DNA of 64,000 nt from Shinella curvata (GCF_022899935.1 NZ_JALJCJ010000001.1:1076053-1140052), one strand, 5' to 3'; shown: positions 35,123 to 44,627, counted from the stretch's first letter. Numbers and translations: made by a program. Notes: generated by a model not told the origin, from the letters alone.

Positions 35123-35150
35123 GGGGTACGCGTATCCCAACCATATAACA
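35123..35150 (-). promoter_or_regulatory. Candidate operator/promoter of the RelBE pair
   Basis: GGGGTACGCGTATCCC (35123-35138) is a 16-bp near-perfect inverted repeat with core TACGCGTA, directly before the antitoxin's ribosome-binding site. A TTATATGG -10-like element lies just upstream of it on the minus strand (35149-35142). This fits autoregulation by the RHH antitoxin and would give the module its own promoter inside the operon. Confidence 0.5.
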
Positions 35151-35179
35151 TCTGAGCCAAGCGATTTCCAGCAAGGCCG

Positions 35180-37090
35180 CTACCAGCGCCCCTCGGCCTT
35201 CATCGTCTCCATCTCGCGGATCGCCTTCTCGCGCTGGCGTTCGCGGCGGATGATATCGGAGACGGCGGCATCGTCGGATTTGTCGGTATAGCGGAATTCC
35301 GAGTCGGCATAGCGGTTGATCTCCTGCAACACCATCTCCATCGAGATCGGACCGCGCAGCTCCTCGATCATCGCCTTCTTCTCATCGTAGCCCTTGTGCA
35401 TGAAGGCGCCGGCATTGGCGAACCAGTCGTCCGGCAACTCCACATCCATGGCGCGCATCTTGATGGCATCGGTGATGTTCTTGATGGCGCGGCCGGTGAA
35501 GCGCGGCTCGGCGAGCTTGATGCGGTGCAGGTAAGCGCCGACATCGGCGATCGACTGGATTGCGCCGTGCTCCTTTTCCTGGCGCTCCCAGACGGCGAGC
35601 AGGCCATCCTCCTGCGGCTTGGCGTGCTGCTCGTAAGACGTCGAGACGGCACGCTTGATCTCCTGGCCCGCAAACAGCTTGTGATCGCCGAGCGGGATCG
35701 CATGGTTCTTGCCGACCAGCATGGCGAAGATGTCAATGTAATCGTCCTCGGTCTGCGGTCCGTCCACCAGCCAGCGAGCGCCGGCACGCTGGCGCAGCGC
35801 ATCGTCGACATTCTCCGGATAATTGGAGAACATGCCGAAGGTGCAGTTGCCGCGGATGACCGTAGAGGCACCAGCGAAACTCTCCATCAGCACCGCCGTC
35901 ACCTCGTGCTGGCCGGCAGATGCCCGGTCGTCGGAGCGTTTTGCGGCGACCTGATCGACATCATCGATCGTGCCGAAGCCGATCGCCTTGGGATTGATGA
36001 CGTTGTTTACGAATTCCTTGCAGTTCTGGCCCGATTTGCCCTGATAGGAGGAAATCTGGTCGACGCCGAAATTCTCGTAGTGGAAGGCGTAGCCGGCGAT
36101 CTGGCAGTAATCGTTGACGAGGCCCGCAAGCATCTGGATGAGGATCGTCTTGCCGGTACCCGGCATGCCGTCGCCGATGAAGGTAAAGAGGAAGCCGCCG
36201 AGTTCGACGAAGGGGTTGAGCTGCCGCTCGAAATCATAGGCGACCAGCATCTTGGCAAGCTTCATCGCCTGGTATTTGGCGATGTGGTTGCCGATGATCT
36301 CTTCCGGCTTCTTGAAGGTCATGACCAGCGGTTTGCGCTTCTGGCCCGGCGCGACGTCGAAGCCCGAAAGCGTGAAATCATCCTGCTCGATGCGGATATG
36401 CGCATTCTCGAAGCCGGCAAGGCCCGTGAAACGGGCACGGCGCGAAACAAGCCCCTCGATGGCGACACGCGAGAAGGCACGCGCCCGGCTGATCAGAGCG
36501 GCATCGTCAGGCGCACCGGCCAAGGTGCGGTCGAGGCCCGAGACCATGCTTTTGAGCGCATCCTGCGGCGTATCGAAAAGATAATCCGGCTCCCCGCCAT
36601 CCTCCACCGGCTCACCCTCGCCCGGCAGCGTCGCCCCGAGATAGGCGGCGAAAGTGAAGGCAGCAATGTAGGCCGAAGCCGCCAAGAGCGCCTTGAACTG
36701 GTTGGCCTCGTCACCGGCGAGCGGCGACGCGAGATTGCGCGCCTGAAGACCTTCCAGATTGGTCTGCCGTGAAAATACGCCCGAGACCGCCGATGCCACC
36801 TGCAGTCCTCGGCGCGAGCGAAACAGCACCGCATGCTGCTGCGGCGACAGCATCGGATCGGCCGCATGCACGGACTGGATGGTCTTGGCCAGTTCAACCT
36901 CGCGCGTGCGTCGCGCGCCGGCAGTCGAGACCGTCGAGACGAACCGCCTGTTGGTGCCGGCCAGCGCCGTGCCGCTCCTGTTGTCATCGCTTTCGAGGAT
37001 GACAAGTTTGGTGACGAGGGTCTGCGCCATCGCCTGATGCTTGGCGATGTCGTCCTCGTGGATCGTCGTCAGTCCGGCATTGAGGCTCAT
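35180..37090 (-). CDS. AAA+ ATPase of an uncharacterised five-gene operon
   Basis: A 636-residue protein. The first 310 residues are mostly helical, with a hydrophobic stretch near 137-153 ([20 protein letters not shown]). The AAA+ core begins near residue 318 with Walker [11 protein letters not shown], then Walker B-like [12 protein letters not shown] sensor-1 region, [11 protein letters not shown], and a possible arginine finger, RQRAGARW, follow. The C-terminal lid is charged. I do not recognise a named family. Its ATG comes one base after the stop of the upstream gene, so translation is coupled. Hydrolysis-competent motifs suggest remodelling of a partner made in the same operon. Confidence 0.8.
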   Translation of the reverse strand: MSLNAGLTTIHEDDIAKHQAMAQTLVTKLVILESDDNRSGTALAGTNRRFVSTVSTAGARRTREVELAKTIQSVHAADPMLSPQQHAVLFRSRRGLQVASAVSGVFSRQTNLEGLQARNLASPLAGDEANQFKALLAASAYIAAFTFAAYLGATLPGEGEPVEDGGEPDYLFDTPQDALKSMVSGLDRTLAGAPDDAALISRARAFSRVAIEGLVSRRARFTGLAGFENAHIRIEQDDFTLSGFDVAPGQKRKPLVMTFKKPEEIIGNHIAKYQAMKLAKMLVAYDFERQLNPFVELGGFLFTFIGDGMPGTGKTILIQMLAGLVNDYCQIAGYAFHYENFGVDQISSYQGKSGQNCKEFVNNVINPKAIGFGTIDDVDQVAAKRSDDRASAGQHEVTAVLMESFAGASTVIRGNCTFGMFSNYPENVDDALRQRAGARWLVDGPQTEDDYIDIFAMLVGKNHAIPLGDHKLFAGQEIKRAVSTSYEQHAKPQEDGLLAVWERQEKEHGAIQSIADVGAYLHRIKLAEPRFTGRAIKNITDAIKMRAMDVELPDDWFANAGAFMHKGYDEKKAMIEELRGPISMEMVLQEINRYADSEFRYTDKSDDAAVSDIIRRERQREKAIREMETMKAEGRW

Positions 37091-37091
37091 G

Positions 37092-38246
37092 TCACCCCTC
37101 GCTGATTACCTGGTTTCCTGAGATAACGTGCACCTTGTAGGCGCCGAAAATGCCCTGCGTCTCACCGGCGGCGTAGAGTGCCTGATAGGCATCATGCGGC
37201 ACGAGCGCATGTTTTTCGTAGGCGCTGACGCCCATGCGGGCAGCTTCGAGGTCGTCTGTCTCGATGTGGAACTCTTCCTGGGCAGGGGTGGAACTCCAAA
37301 AACCCTTCTGCGCCGGACGCTCGGCCTTGGAGAAGACCTCCTGCACCGTCCAGGTGAGCAGCCAGGCATTCTCCGGCTTGCGCACCTTGGACAGGATGTC
37401 GTTGACCCGCTCGTTGTTTTCCGTGATGCCGGCCGAATAGAACGGGCCGAGCACGATGCGCCGCAGCTGCTTGGGATGCAGTGTGGGAAAATCCTTGTCG
37501 AGATTGGTGGCGATCGTCACCGGTGTCAGCGAATAGGCGCTGTTCTTCAACGTGAAATCGTCGAAGCGGCTGGCAAGTTCCGGATTGAGCAGGCCGCCCA
37601 CGGGCAACGGAATGTCCACGTCCGGATTGAGCTTGCCGTCCGGCCCGACCAGCATCTTCAGGATGTTGTCGCTCGAATCCTCGATCGTCGCCATGTAGAT
37701 CATCGGCAGCGTCGCGGTGCCGTCGAAGGCTCCCCAGCAGACGATATAGTAAGGCCGCATGGTTTTGGGATTGACCGCCACGCGGATCGTCTCCGGCAGC
37801 ACGAAGGGCGAGAAAATGTCGCCCTTGCCGATCTGCTCCAGATAGAGCCGCTCGGCCATGCGGGTCTGGAGATCCGTAGGGAAGGCCTTCTGGCGGAGAA
37901 TGAAGTCCGCCATTTCCCCGCGCAGCTGGTCGGCATTCGGGATGGCCGCCAGGCGCTTTTCAGCGCTTTGCCGATCGTTCTCCAGCTCCAGCACGTTCTG
38001 GAAGACCGGAAAACCGCTTTCCGCGCGCGAGACGCGGAACTGCTGAACGAAGCCGATGCGGTTCTCCCAGCAGGCAAAAGAGGCCTTCAACCGGGCGAGA
38101 TAGGGCATGACGACCTCGCCTACCACGGAATTGCGGTAGAGCGGGGAATTGCGGTCGCCCAGAAAGATTTCGAGACCACCCAGCGCAGCGCGGATGGTCG
38201 AGAAATATTGCGCAACGGCGCTGTCTGCCGGTGCGTTCATGGGCAT
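37092..38246 (-). CDS. Protein of unknown function, AAA+ operon second gene
   Basis: A 384-residue soluble protein without a signal peptide. Recognisable stretches are QYFSTIRAALGGLEIFLGDR near the N terminus, YYIVCWGAFDGTATLPMIYM in the middle and LLTWTVQEVFSKAERPAQKG near residue 300. I know no family for it. It is followed at once by the AAA+ gene (TGA-C-ATG) and preceded by the coiled-coil gene with a 46-nt gap, so it belongs to the same transcript. Confidence 0.72.
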   Translation of the reverse strand: MPMNAPADSAVAQYFSTIRAALGGLEIFLGDRNSPLYRNSVVGEVVMPYLARLKASFACWENRIGFVQQFRVSRAESGFPVFQNVLELENDRQSAEKRLAAIPNADQLRGEMADFILRQKAFPTDLQTRMAERLYLEQIGKGDIFSPFVLPETIRVAVNPKTMRPYYIVCWGAFDGTATLPMIYMATIEDSSDNILKMLVGPDGKLNPDVDIPLPVGGLLNPELASRFDDFTLKNSAYSLTPVTIATNLDKDFPTLHPKQLRRIVLGPFYSAGITENNERVNDILSKVRKPENAWLLTWTVQEVFSKAERPAQKGFWSSTPAQEEFHIETDDLEAARMGVSAYEKHALVPHDAYQALYAAGETQGIFGAYKVHVISGNQVISEG

Positions 38247-38292
38247 CGCGCCCGTTGAGAAACGGCAAGCGCACGATGGGGCATGCGGACCA

Positions 38293-39381
38293 TCACTGCT
38301 TCACATAGTTCGCGGTGTTGTGCTTTTCCATCACGGCCTGGAAGCGGCGGGCGAAGGCATCGTCGGCGAGCTTCTTGCGGCGCTGGATGTCCTGCGTCGA
38401 CAGCATGTTCTTCTCGTGCATTTCCAGGAGGTCGCCGATATGGCGCTGCGCGGCCGAGCCGATACCGGCCATGGTCTCCTCCGCAGCCGTATCGACCTGA
38501 GAGCCGAGCGTGTTGATCTTGTGCGCCACGTCCTGCTGGGCCGCCGTCTTCAACGAATCCTCCAGCGCCTTGTAGAGCACGATGCGCTGCTCGGTATCGA
38601 TGGTCAGCTTGTTGATCAGCGTGTTCTGCGCGGCAATCTGGTTGTTGAGCGAATCCACGAAGGTCTGGAACATAGACGTGTAGCGCTCGAGCGTCTGGCT
38701 TTCTGCCAGAAGCTCCTGCTCCTTCGCCTGCATCATGTTATATTCGGTCGCCAGCGCCGAGCGCTCGCCTTCAAGCTCCGTGCGGCTCTTTTGGTCCGTC
38801 GAGGCGGCGATGCGGTTTTCGAGGTCCATGAGAAGCGGGTTCAGCTCCTCGATGCGCTTCTGGGTCGCTTCCAGATTGGTCATCGTGCCCTTGCGGCGCT
38901 CGATCACCTGCACGAGGCTGGCCTCGGAGGTCTTGTAGCGCTGGTCGAGGATCGACTTCTGCTCCTTCAGGATGCCGACGATGGTGTCGGATTTGGAGAG
39001 CAGTTCCTGAAGATTGCCGGCCAGCGACATGTTGCGCACGCGATCGGTGCGCATGCGTTGCATCTTCTGCTTGGAGAAGATGCCAATGAACTTTTCGTAG
39101 CCCGTATAGCTCTTCATGCTCTCGAATTCGGTGCCGAAGATGTTCGTCGCATCTTCCAGGCCGATGATGAGATCGGCGATATTGCCTTCCATCACCTTCT
39201 GCTGGTTGATGACGTCGGAGATCCGGGCGTTCTCGATATCGAAATTGACGTCGCCGAGCTTGGTGTCCGCCTTGGCGAACTGGTCGAGCACGGTGCTCGA
39301 CTGCTCCATCTTGCTGCGCATCTGGTTGACGACACTGCGGGTCTTTTCGATTTCCGCGTCGAAGTTCTGAAGTGTGGCCAT
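38293..39381 (-). CDS. Coiled-coil protein, TelA/PspA-like in layout, first gene of the AAA+ operon
   Basis: A 362-residue, almost wholly helical protein, starting MATLQNFDAEIEKTRSVVNQ behind AAGGGG at 39381. Long heptad-like runs cover about 130-300 (EASLVQVIERRKGTMTNLEA; LEGERSALATEYNMMQAKEQ). The segment QNTLINKLTIDTEQRIVLYK and the long helices recall the TelA (toxic anion resistance) and PspA families. That is a resemblance in layout, not a confirmed match. No membrane segment is seen. Confidence 0.7.
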   Translation of the reverse strand: MATLQNFDAEIEKTRSVVNQMRSKMEQSSTVLDQFAKADTKLGDVNFDIENARISDVINQQKVMEGNIADLIIGLEDATNIFGTEFESMKSYTGYEKFIGIFSKQKMQRMRTDRVRNMSLAGNLQELLSKSDTIVGILKEQKSILDQRYKTSEASLVQVIERRKGTMTNLEATQKRIEELNPLLMDLENRIAASTDQKSRTELEGERSALATEYNMMQAKEQELLAESQTLERYTSMFQTFVDSLNNQIAAQNTLINKLTIDTEQRIVLYKALEDSLKTAAQQDVAHKINTLGSQVDTAAEETMAGIGSAAQRHIGDLLEMHEKNMLSTQDIQRRKKLADDAFARRFQAVMEKHNTANYVKQ

Positions 39382-39544
39382 GCCTTGTCCCCTTACGTTC
39401 TCCACGGCAGACGTCTTCGTCGCCCGATTTATTCCATCGCGGCAACACTATACGAATTCAGACAGATAGGAACCTGCCCCGCGAGAACATGTGGGACACG
39501 GCGGGCGCACCGCAAGATGGCGGCGGCAAATTTTCTGCCGATCG

Positions 39545-39919
39545 TCAGTAGCCGGCCGGCGCCTTCAGATAGGCGATGAGATTGGCGATGTCCTCGATCT
39601 TCTTCAGGCCGGCAAAGGTCATGCGCGTGCCAGGCACCATGGCCTTGGGCGACATCAGATATTCGGCGATCTGCGCCTCGCTCCACACCTTGCCATCCTC
39701 CCCGAAGGCCCGCATGGCCGGAGAATAGCCGTAGTCCTCGATCGCCGCGACCGGCCGCCCGATAATGCCCGACAGCGTCGGCCCAACGCGATTAACCTGC
39801 TCCACGGAATGGCATGGCGCACATTTCTTGAAGACGGTTTTTCCCGCGACCGCATCGCCCTCCGCAAAAGCGGGGGCGGCAAGACAGAGGAAAATGGCAA
39901 ATGTCGAAAGCGGTTTCAT
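39545..39919 (-). CDS. Class I c-type cytochrome
   Basis: A 124-residue exported cytochrome c. The signal peptide MKPLSTFAIFLCLAAPAFAE is followed by one haem site, CAPCH (FKKCAPCHSVE). The distal Met is probably in MVPGTRMTFAGLKK, and the C terminus has the usual LIAYLK helix. It resembles mitochondrial-type cytochrome c552. ATG 39919 follows ACGAAGG. It lies 25 nt downstream of tdk and may be cotranscribed. Confidence 0.9.
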   Translation of the reverse strand: MKPLSTFAIFLCLAAPAFAEGDAVAGKTVFKKCAPCHSVEQVNRVGPTLSGIIGRPVAAIEDYGYSPAMRAFGEDGKVWSEAQIAEYLMSPKAMVPGTRMTFAGLKKIEDIANLIAYLKAPAGY

Positions 39920-39944
39920 CCTTCGTCCCCTTCGCCGTCTCGCC

Positions 39945-40532
39945 TCACTCAGCATTCATGATGTCGTCCCAATGGCGGCGGCAGTAGGAAACGTACTTGT
40001 CATTGCCGCCGATTTCCACCTGCGCGCCCGACTTCGCCACCTTGCCGTCGGCGCCGAGGCGCACGACCATAGTCGCCTTGCGGCCGCAATGGCAGATGGT
40101 GCGCACCTCGCGCATTTCATCGGCGATGGCGAGCAGCGCCTTCGAGCCGGGAAACAGCTTGCCCTGGAAATCCGTGCGCAGGCCATAGGCCATGACGGGA
40201 ATGGAGAGCCGGTCGGCGACCCGGGCGAGCTGCCAGACCTGCTCTTCGGAGAGGAACTGCGCCTCGTCGACGAAGACGCAGGCAATCGCGCCACTGCCGT
40301 CGCCGTTCAAGTCCTCGATATGGCGGTAGAGGTCGTCGGTGTGGTCGAAGGCGATGGCATCGGAGGAGAGCCCGATGCGTGAGGAGATGCGGCCGGCGCC
40401 AGCGCGGTCGTCGAAGGAGGCGATGAAGATCGCCGTGCGCATGCCGCGTTCCTGATAGTTGTAGGACGCCTGCAAAAGCAGCGTCGACTTGCCCGCGTTC
40501 ATCGTCGCGTAACTGAAATAGAGCTTGGCCAT
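39945..40532 (-). CDS. tdk: Thymidine kinase (type II)
   Basis: A 195-residue salvage enzyme that phosphorylates thymidine. Start MAKLYFSYATMNAGKSTLLL contains the P-loop (NAGKST). CVFVDEAQFL carries the catalytic Glu. Structural zinc ligands are in CHCGRKAT and YCRRHW. The lasso loop is seen around VKVR-equivalent positions. GGAG lies upstream of the ATG. Confidence 0.95.
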   Translation of the reverse strand: MAKLYFSYATMNAGKSTLLLQASYNYQERGMRTAIFIASFDDRAGAGRISSRIGLSSDAIAFDHTDDLYRHIEDLNGDGSGAIACVFVDEAQFLSEEQVWQLARVADRLSIPVMAYGLRTDFQGKLFPGSKALLAIADEMREVRTICHCGRKATMVVRLGADGKVAKSGAQVEIGGNDKYVSYCRRHWDDIMNAE

Positions 40533-40761
40533 GATTTTCTCCGTTCCCGCGTCATGGCTCGGCAAGGCGCGATTTTCCAGCCGAAAAGGGTCGAAAACCA
40601 CAGAAATCAGCGCGGCCCGTCCTTTGCGACATCCATGTGCGAAATTGCGAACCGGTGCGAAATTAATTGGACGATTCAGGGTGTTCCGGTTACGCCAAGG
40701 TGCTTGAAAGCATATCGTTTTGATGATTGGCTAAACTACCAGTTATAAGGGGAGCAAAAAT

Positions 40762-41721
40762 ATGAAGACTGCATCACCATTGAAGACCCTGCTTGCCGCC
40801 GCCGTATCCGTTATCGCGCTCGGCGTGGCCGGTGCCTCGGCCGCGGAAGCCGAAAGCTGTGGCAAGGTTCGGTTCTCGGATGTCGGCTGGACGGACGTGA
40901 CCTCCACGACCGCAACCGCAAGTGTCATCCTGAAGGGCCTCGGCTACGAGACGGAAGTTACCGTTCTCTCGGTTCCGGTCACCTACACCTCGCTCAGCAA
41001 CAAGGACATCGATGTCTTCCTCGGCAACTGGATGCCGACCCAGGAAGCCGACATCAAGCCGTTCCGTGAAGACGGCTCGGTCGAGACCGTGCGCGAAAAC
41101 CTCGAGGGCGCGAAGTACACGCTCGCGACCAATGCCAAGGGCGCCGAGCTCGGCATCAAGGATTTCGCCGACATCGCCAAGCAGAAGGACGCGCTCGGCT
41201 CCAAGATCTACGGCATCGAGCCCGGCAATGACGGCAACCGCCTGATCATCGACATGGTCTCGGGCAACAAGTTCGACCTGACCGGCTTCGAGGTCGTCGA
41301 ATCCTCCGAACAGGGCATGCTGGCCGAAGTCGCGCGTGCTGAAGGCGACGGTTCGCCGATCGTCTTCCTCGGCTGGGAACCCCACCCGATGAACGCCAAC
41401 TTCAAGCTGACCTATCTGACCGGCGGCGACGACATCTTCGGACCCAACTTCGGCGGCGCGACGGTCTACACCAACGTGCGCAAGGGCTACGTCACCGAGT
41501 GCCCGAATGTCGGAAAATTCCTGCAGAACCTCAAGTTCTCGCTGGAAATGGAAAACCAGATCATGGGCAAGATCCTGAACGACGGTCAGGACCCGGAAGC
41601 CGCAGCGACCGACTGGATCAAGGCGAACCCGGCCGCCATCGAGCCATGGCTCGCAGGCGTGACCACCAAGGACGGCAGCGGCGAAGCCCTGCCGGCGGTC
41701 AAAACCGCGCTTGGTCTCTAA
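40762..41721 (+). CDS. choX: Choline ABC transporter substrate-binding protein
   Basis: A 319-residue periplasmic protein with a signal peptide (SVIALGVAGASAAEAE). The mature part matches ChoX of rhizobia: CGKVRFSDVGWTDVTSTT, the aromatic FLGNWMPTQE and IVFLGWEPHPMN segments that form the choline-binding aromatic box, and NFGGATVYTNV. Aggregate context is decisive: permease and ATPase follow (choW, choV). Choline is taken up as a carbon/nitrogen source and glycine-betaine precursor. A strong AAGGGGA precedes the ATG. Confidence 0.95.
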   Translation: MKTASPLKTLLAAAVSVIALGVAGASAAEAESCGKVRFSDVGWTDVTSTTATASVILKGLGYETEVTVLSVPVTYTSLSNKDIDVFLGNWMPTQEADIKPFREDGSVETVRENLEGAKYTLATNAKGAELGIKDFADIAKQKDALGSKIYGIEPGNDGNRLIIDMVSGNKFDLTGFEVVESSEQGMLAEVARAEGDGSPIVFLGWEPHPMNANFKLTYLTGGDDIFGPNFGGATVYTNVRKGYVTECPNVGKFLQNLKFSLEMENQIMGKILNDGQDPEAAATDWIKANPAAIEPWLAGVTTKDGSGEALPAVKTALGL

Positions 41722-41733
41722 CAGGCAAGAATA

Positions 41734-41758
41734 GGGCGGGAAGGAAACTTTCCCGCCC
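41734..41758 (+). terminator. Intercistronic hairpin between choX and choW
   Basis: A 9-bp stem, GGGCGGGAA (41734-41742) with TTCCCGCCC (41750-41758), then TTCTTCTCTCC. It may act as a partial terminator or an RNA-stabilising structure, giving more binding protein than permease. Confidence 0.65.
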
Positions 41759-41870
41759 TTCTTCTCTCCGGATAGTGCACCTCCCGCAAAATTGCCGGGC
41801 GGCTTGATGTCCGGAATTGCGAAACGCTTGTTGCATATCGTCGTCAACCTCCAGACTGGGGCTCGCTGCC

Positions 41871-42740
41871 GTGGATTGGCTCACCGTCTCTAAAATTCCG
41901 ATCGGTCCGATCGCCAAGGAAGCCGTCAGCTGGCTGACGACGAATGGCAAGGGCCTGTTCGATTTCCTGAAGGTCTTCCTGCAGGCCGGCATCGATGCCG
42001 TGCTCTTTCTGCTTCAAGGCCCCTTCTCGTCGGCCGGCGGCAAGTTCGGTTACGCCATCGCTCTCATCCTGCTCGTCACGGGCGCCAGCTGGTATTTCCG
42101 CCGCTCGCTCGGTGTGGCCATCTTCACCTTTCTCGGCCTGCTGCTCATCGTGAACCAGGGGTACTGGAAGGAAACGACGGAAACGCTGGCCCTCGTGCTC
42201 GCGGCTACCGGCGTCAGCATGGTCGTCGGCATCCCGCTCGGCATCGCCGCCGCCCGCCGCCCGTGGTTCTACTCGATCCTGCGCCCCGCGCTCGACCTGA
42301 TGCAGACGATCCCAACCTTCGTGTATCTCATTCCGGCGCTCATCCTCTTCGGCCTCGGCATGGTGCCGGGCCTGATCGCGACCGTGATCTTCGCCATCCC
42401 CGCGCCGATCCGCCTCACCCGCCTCGGCATCATCTCGACGCCACCCTCGCTGGTCGAAGCCGCCCAGGCTTTTGGTGCGACGCCGAGCCAGGTGCTGCGC
42501 AAGGTCGAGCTGCCCTTCGCCACACCGCAGATCATGGCCGGCCTCACTCAGACCATCATGCTCTCGCTGTCGATGGTGGTCATCGCCGCCCTCGTCGGCG
42601 CCAAGGGCCTTGGCGTTCCCGTGGTTCGCGCGCTCAACACCGTGAACATCTCCATGGGCTTCGAGGCCGGCCTCTGTATCGTCATTCTGGCGATCATCCT
42701 CGACCGCCTCTTCCGCTCTTCCGATGATGGAGACGCATGA
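41871..42740 (+). CDS. choW: Choline ABC transporter permease
   Basis: A 289-residue membrane protein of the ProW type. About six helices and the EAA loop (LVEAAQAFGATPSQVLRKVE) are visible, followed by MAGLTQTIMLSLSMVVIAAL. I chose GTG 41871 (MDWLTVSKIPIGPI), which matches the N terminus expected for ChoW. An open frame runs 18 codons further upstream, without conserved features. The stop overlaps the choV start as ATGA. Confidence 0.92.
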   Translation: MDWLTVSKIPIGPIAKEAVSWLTTNGKGLFDFLKVFLQAGIDAVLFLLQGPFSSAGGKFGYAIALILLVTGASWYFRRSLGVAIFTFLGLLLIVNQGYWKETTETLALVLAATGVSMVVGIPLGIAAARRPWFYSILRPALDLMQTIPTFVYLIPALILFGLGMVPGLIATVIFAIPAPIRLTRLGIISTPPSLVEAAQAFGATPSQVLRKVELPFATPQIMAGLTQTIMLSLSMVVIAALVGAKGLGVPVVRALNTVNISMGFEAGLCIVILAIILDRLFRSSDDGDA

Positions 42741-43780
42741 TGACCGAATCCGTCGTCTTCAAGAACGTCTCCATCATCTTCGGCGACAATCCGCAGCGGG
42801 CGCTTGCACTGGCCGATGCCGGCAAGTCGCGTGACGAGATCGGTGCGGAAACCGGCCTCGTGCTCGGCGTGGCGGATGCCACGCTGTCGATCACCGAGGG
42901 CGAGATCCTCGTGCTGATGGGCCTTTCCGGCTCCGGCAAATCGACGCTGCTGCGCGCCGTCAACGGGCTTGCGCCCGTGGTGCGCGGCGATGTGCAGGTG
43001 AAGGCCGGCGGCGGCAGCGTGAACCCGTACACGGCCACGCCCAAGGCGCTGCGCGACTTCCGCATGCACACCGTCTCCATGGTGTTCCAGCAATTCGCGC
43101 TCCTGCCCTGGCGCACCGTCGCCGACAATGTCGGCTTCGGCCTCGAGCTCGCCAATGTGCCGGAAGCCGAGCGCAAGGCGCGCGTCGCCGAACAGCTCGA
43201 ACTCGTTAACCTCACCAAGTGGGCTGAGCGCAAGGTGAACGAACTCTCGGGCGGCATGCAGCAACGCGTCGGCCTCGCCCGCGCCTTTGCGACCGGCGCG
43301 CCGATCCTGCTCATGGACGAGCCGTTCTCGGCGCTCGACCCGCTGATCCGCACACGCCTGCAGGACGAGCTTCTCGAGTTCCAGCGCCGGCTGAAGAAGA
43401 CGATCCTTTTCGTCAGCCACGATCTCGACGAGGCCTTCCGCATCGGCAACCGCATTGCCATCATGGAAGGCGGGCGCATCATCCAGTGCGGCACGCCGCA
43501 GGAGATCGTGAAGAACCCGGCCAACCAGTATGTCGCGGATTTCGTGCAGAACATGAACCCGATCAACATGCTGACCGCCGGCGACGTCATGCAGCACGGC
43601 GCGTCCAGCAGCGGTGGCGTGACCGCGACGGCGACCGTCCAGACCCCGCTCGTCGACATTCTCGACGCCATGTCGCGCACGCCTGGCAATGTTGGCATCG
43701 TCGACAACGGCACGGTCATCGGCACGATCAACGCACAGGATATCGTGAACGGATTGACGCGGCACCGGCGCCGCGGCTGA
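42737..43780 (+). CDS. choV: Choline ABC transporter ATP-binding protein
   Basis: A 347-residue ProV-like ATPase. Walker A is GLSGSGKSTLL, the Q-loop is VFQQFALLPWRT, the signature is LSGGMQQRVGLARA and Walker B is ILLMDEPFSALDPL. The C-terminal part after about residue 260 is a shortened CBS-like segment ending VIGTINAQDIVNGL. ATG 42737 or 42740 can start the protein. It completes the choXWV operon; a terminator follows. Confidence 0.95.
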   Translation: MMTESVVFKNVSIIFGDNPQRALALADAGKSRDEIGAETGLVLGVADATLSITEGEILVLMGLSGSGKSTLLRAVNGLAPVVRGDVQVKAGGGSVNPYTATPKALRDFRMHTVSMVFQQFALLPWRTVADNVGFGLELANVPEAERKARVAEQLELVNLTKWAERKVNELSGGMQQRVGLARAFATGAPILLMDEPFSALDPLIRTRLQDELLEFQRRLKKTILFVSHDLDEAFRIGNRIAIMEGGRIIQCGTPQEIVKNPANQYVADFVQNMNPINMLTAGDVMQHGASSSGGVTATATVQTPLVDILDAMSRTPGNVGIVDNGTVIGTINAQDIVNGLTRHRRRG

Positions 43781-43805
43781 CAGCCGGCTTTGTTCGGATT
43801 AGATA

Positions 43806-43837
43806 GGGCAGCGCTCCAAAACGGGCGCTGCCTTTTT
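43806..43837 (+). terminator. Terminator of choXWV
   Basis: Stem GGCAGCGC (43807-43814) with GCGCTGCC (43825-43832), then TTTTT, 26 nt after the choV stop. Confidence 0.88.
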
Positions 43838-43862
43838 CATTGGGAATGACCGGGAGAACGAG

Positions 43863-44627
43863 ATGACCGAGAAGGACAAGCCGAGCGTGCTACGCGAAAC
43901 GGACGACGAGGCCCGCCGCCTCGCCCGCACCCTGCTGCGCTCCGCCCGCAGTTGCGCGCTCGCGGTGCTCGAACCGGAAACCGGCACCCCCTTCGCCAGC
44001 CGCACACTCACCGGCACCGATACGGACGGCACCCCCGTCATCCTTGTCTCGGCGCTGTCCGTGCACACCCAGGCGCTGCGCGCCGACCCGCGCGCCTCGC
44101 TACTCGCCGGCGAACCCGGCAAGGGCGATCCGCTTGCCCATCCGCGCCTCACGGTGATCTGCGAAGCCAAGGAGGTTGCCCGTGACAGCGATGCCCATGC
44201 GGCGCTGCGCGAACGCTTCGTGCGCCGCCATCCCAAGGCAAAGCTCTATGTCGATTTCCCCGACTTCGCCTTCTTCCGCCTCGTGCTGATGCGCGCCCAT
44301 CTCAACGGCGGCTTCGGCAAGGCCTTCGTTCTGACGGCCGACGATCTGTTGATTCGCTCCGCTGCCCGGGGCGCGCTCGCCGAGATGGAAAGCGGCGCCG
44401 TCGAGCATATGAACAGCGACCATGCGGAAGCCGCCGGCATCTACGCCCGCCACTATTGCGGTGCCAGGGACGGCGACTGGATCATCGTCGGCCTCGACGC
44501 GGCCGGCATCGACCTTGCGAGCGGCGACAAACTGAAGCGGCTGGAGTTTTCACGCGAACTTGATCAGGCCTCGGAACTACGCGGAGAGCTTGCGCGTTTG
44601 CTTCGCGAAGCAAGGGCGATGGGCTGA
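43863..44627 (+). CDS. HugZ/HutZ-family haem-utilisation protein
   Basis: A 254-residue protein. The N-terminal 150 residues are an FMN-binding split-barrel of the pyridoxamine-phosphate-oxidase type (SCALAVLEPETGTPFASRTL). The C-terminal DUF2470-like part has EHMNSDHAEAAGIYARHYCG. This two-domain layout is that of HugZ/HutZ proteins, which bind and degrade haem. Split-barrel flavoproteins of other function share it, so the haem role is inferred. GGGAGAACGAG precedes the ATG. Confidence 0.82.
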   Translation: MTEKDKPSVLRETDDEARRLARTLLRSARSCALAVLEPETGTPFASRTLTGTDTDGTPVILVSALSVHTQALRADPRASLLAGEPGKGDPLAHPRLTVICEAKEVARDSDAHAALRERFVRRHPKAKLYVDFPDFAFFRLVLMRAHLNGGFGKAFVLTADDLLIRSAARGALAEMESGAVEHMNSDHAEAAGIYARHYCGARDGDWIIVGLDAAGIDLASGDKLKRLEFSRELDQASELRGELARLLREARAMG

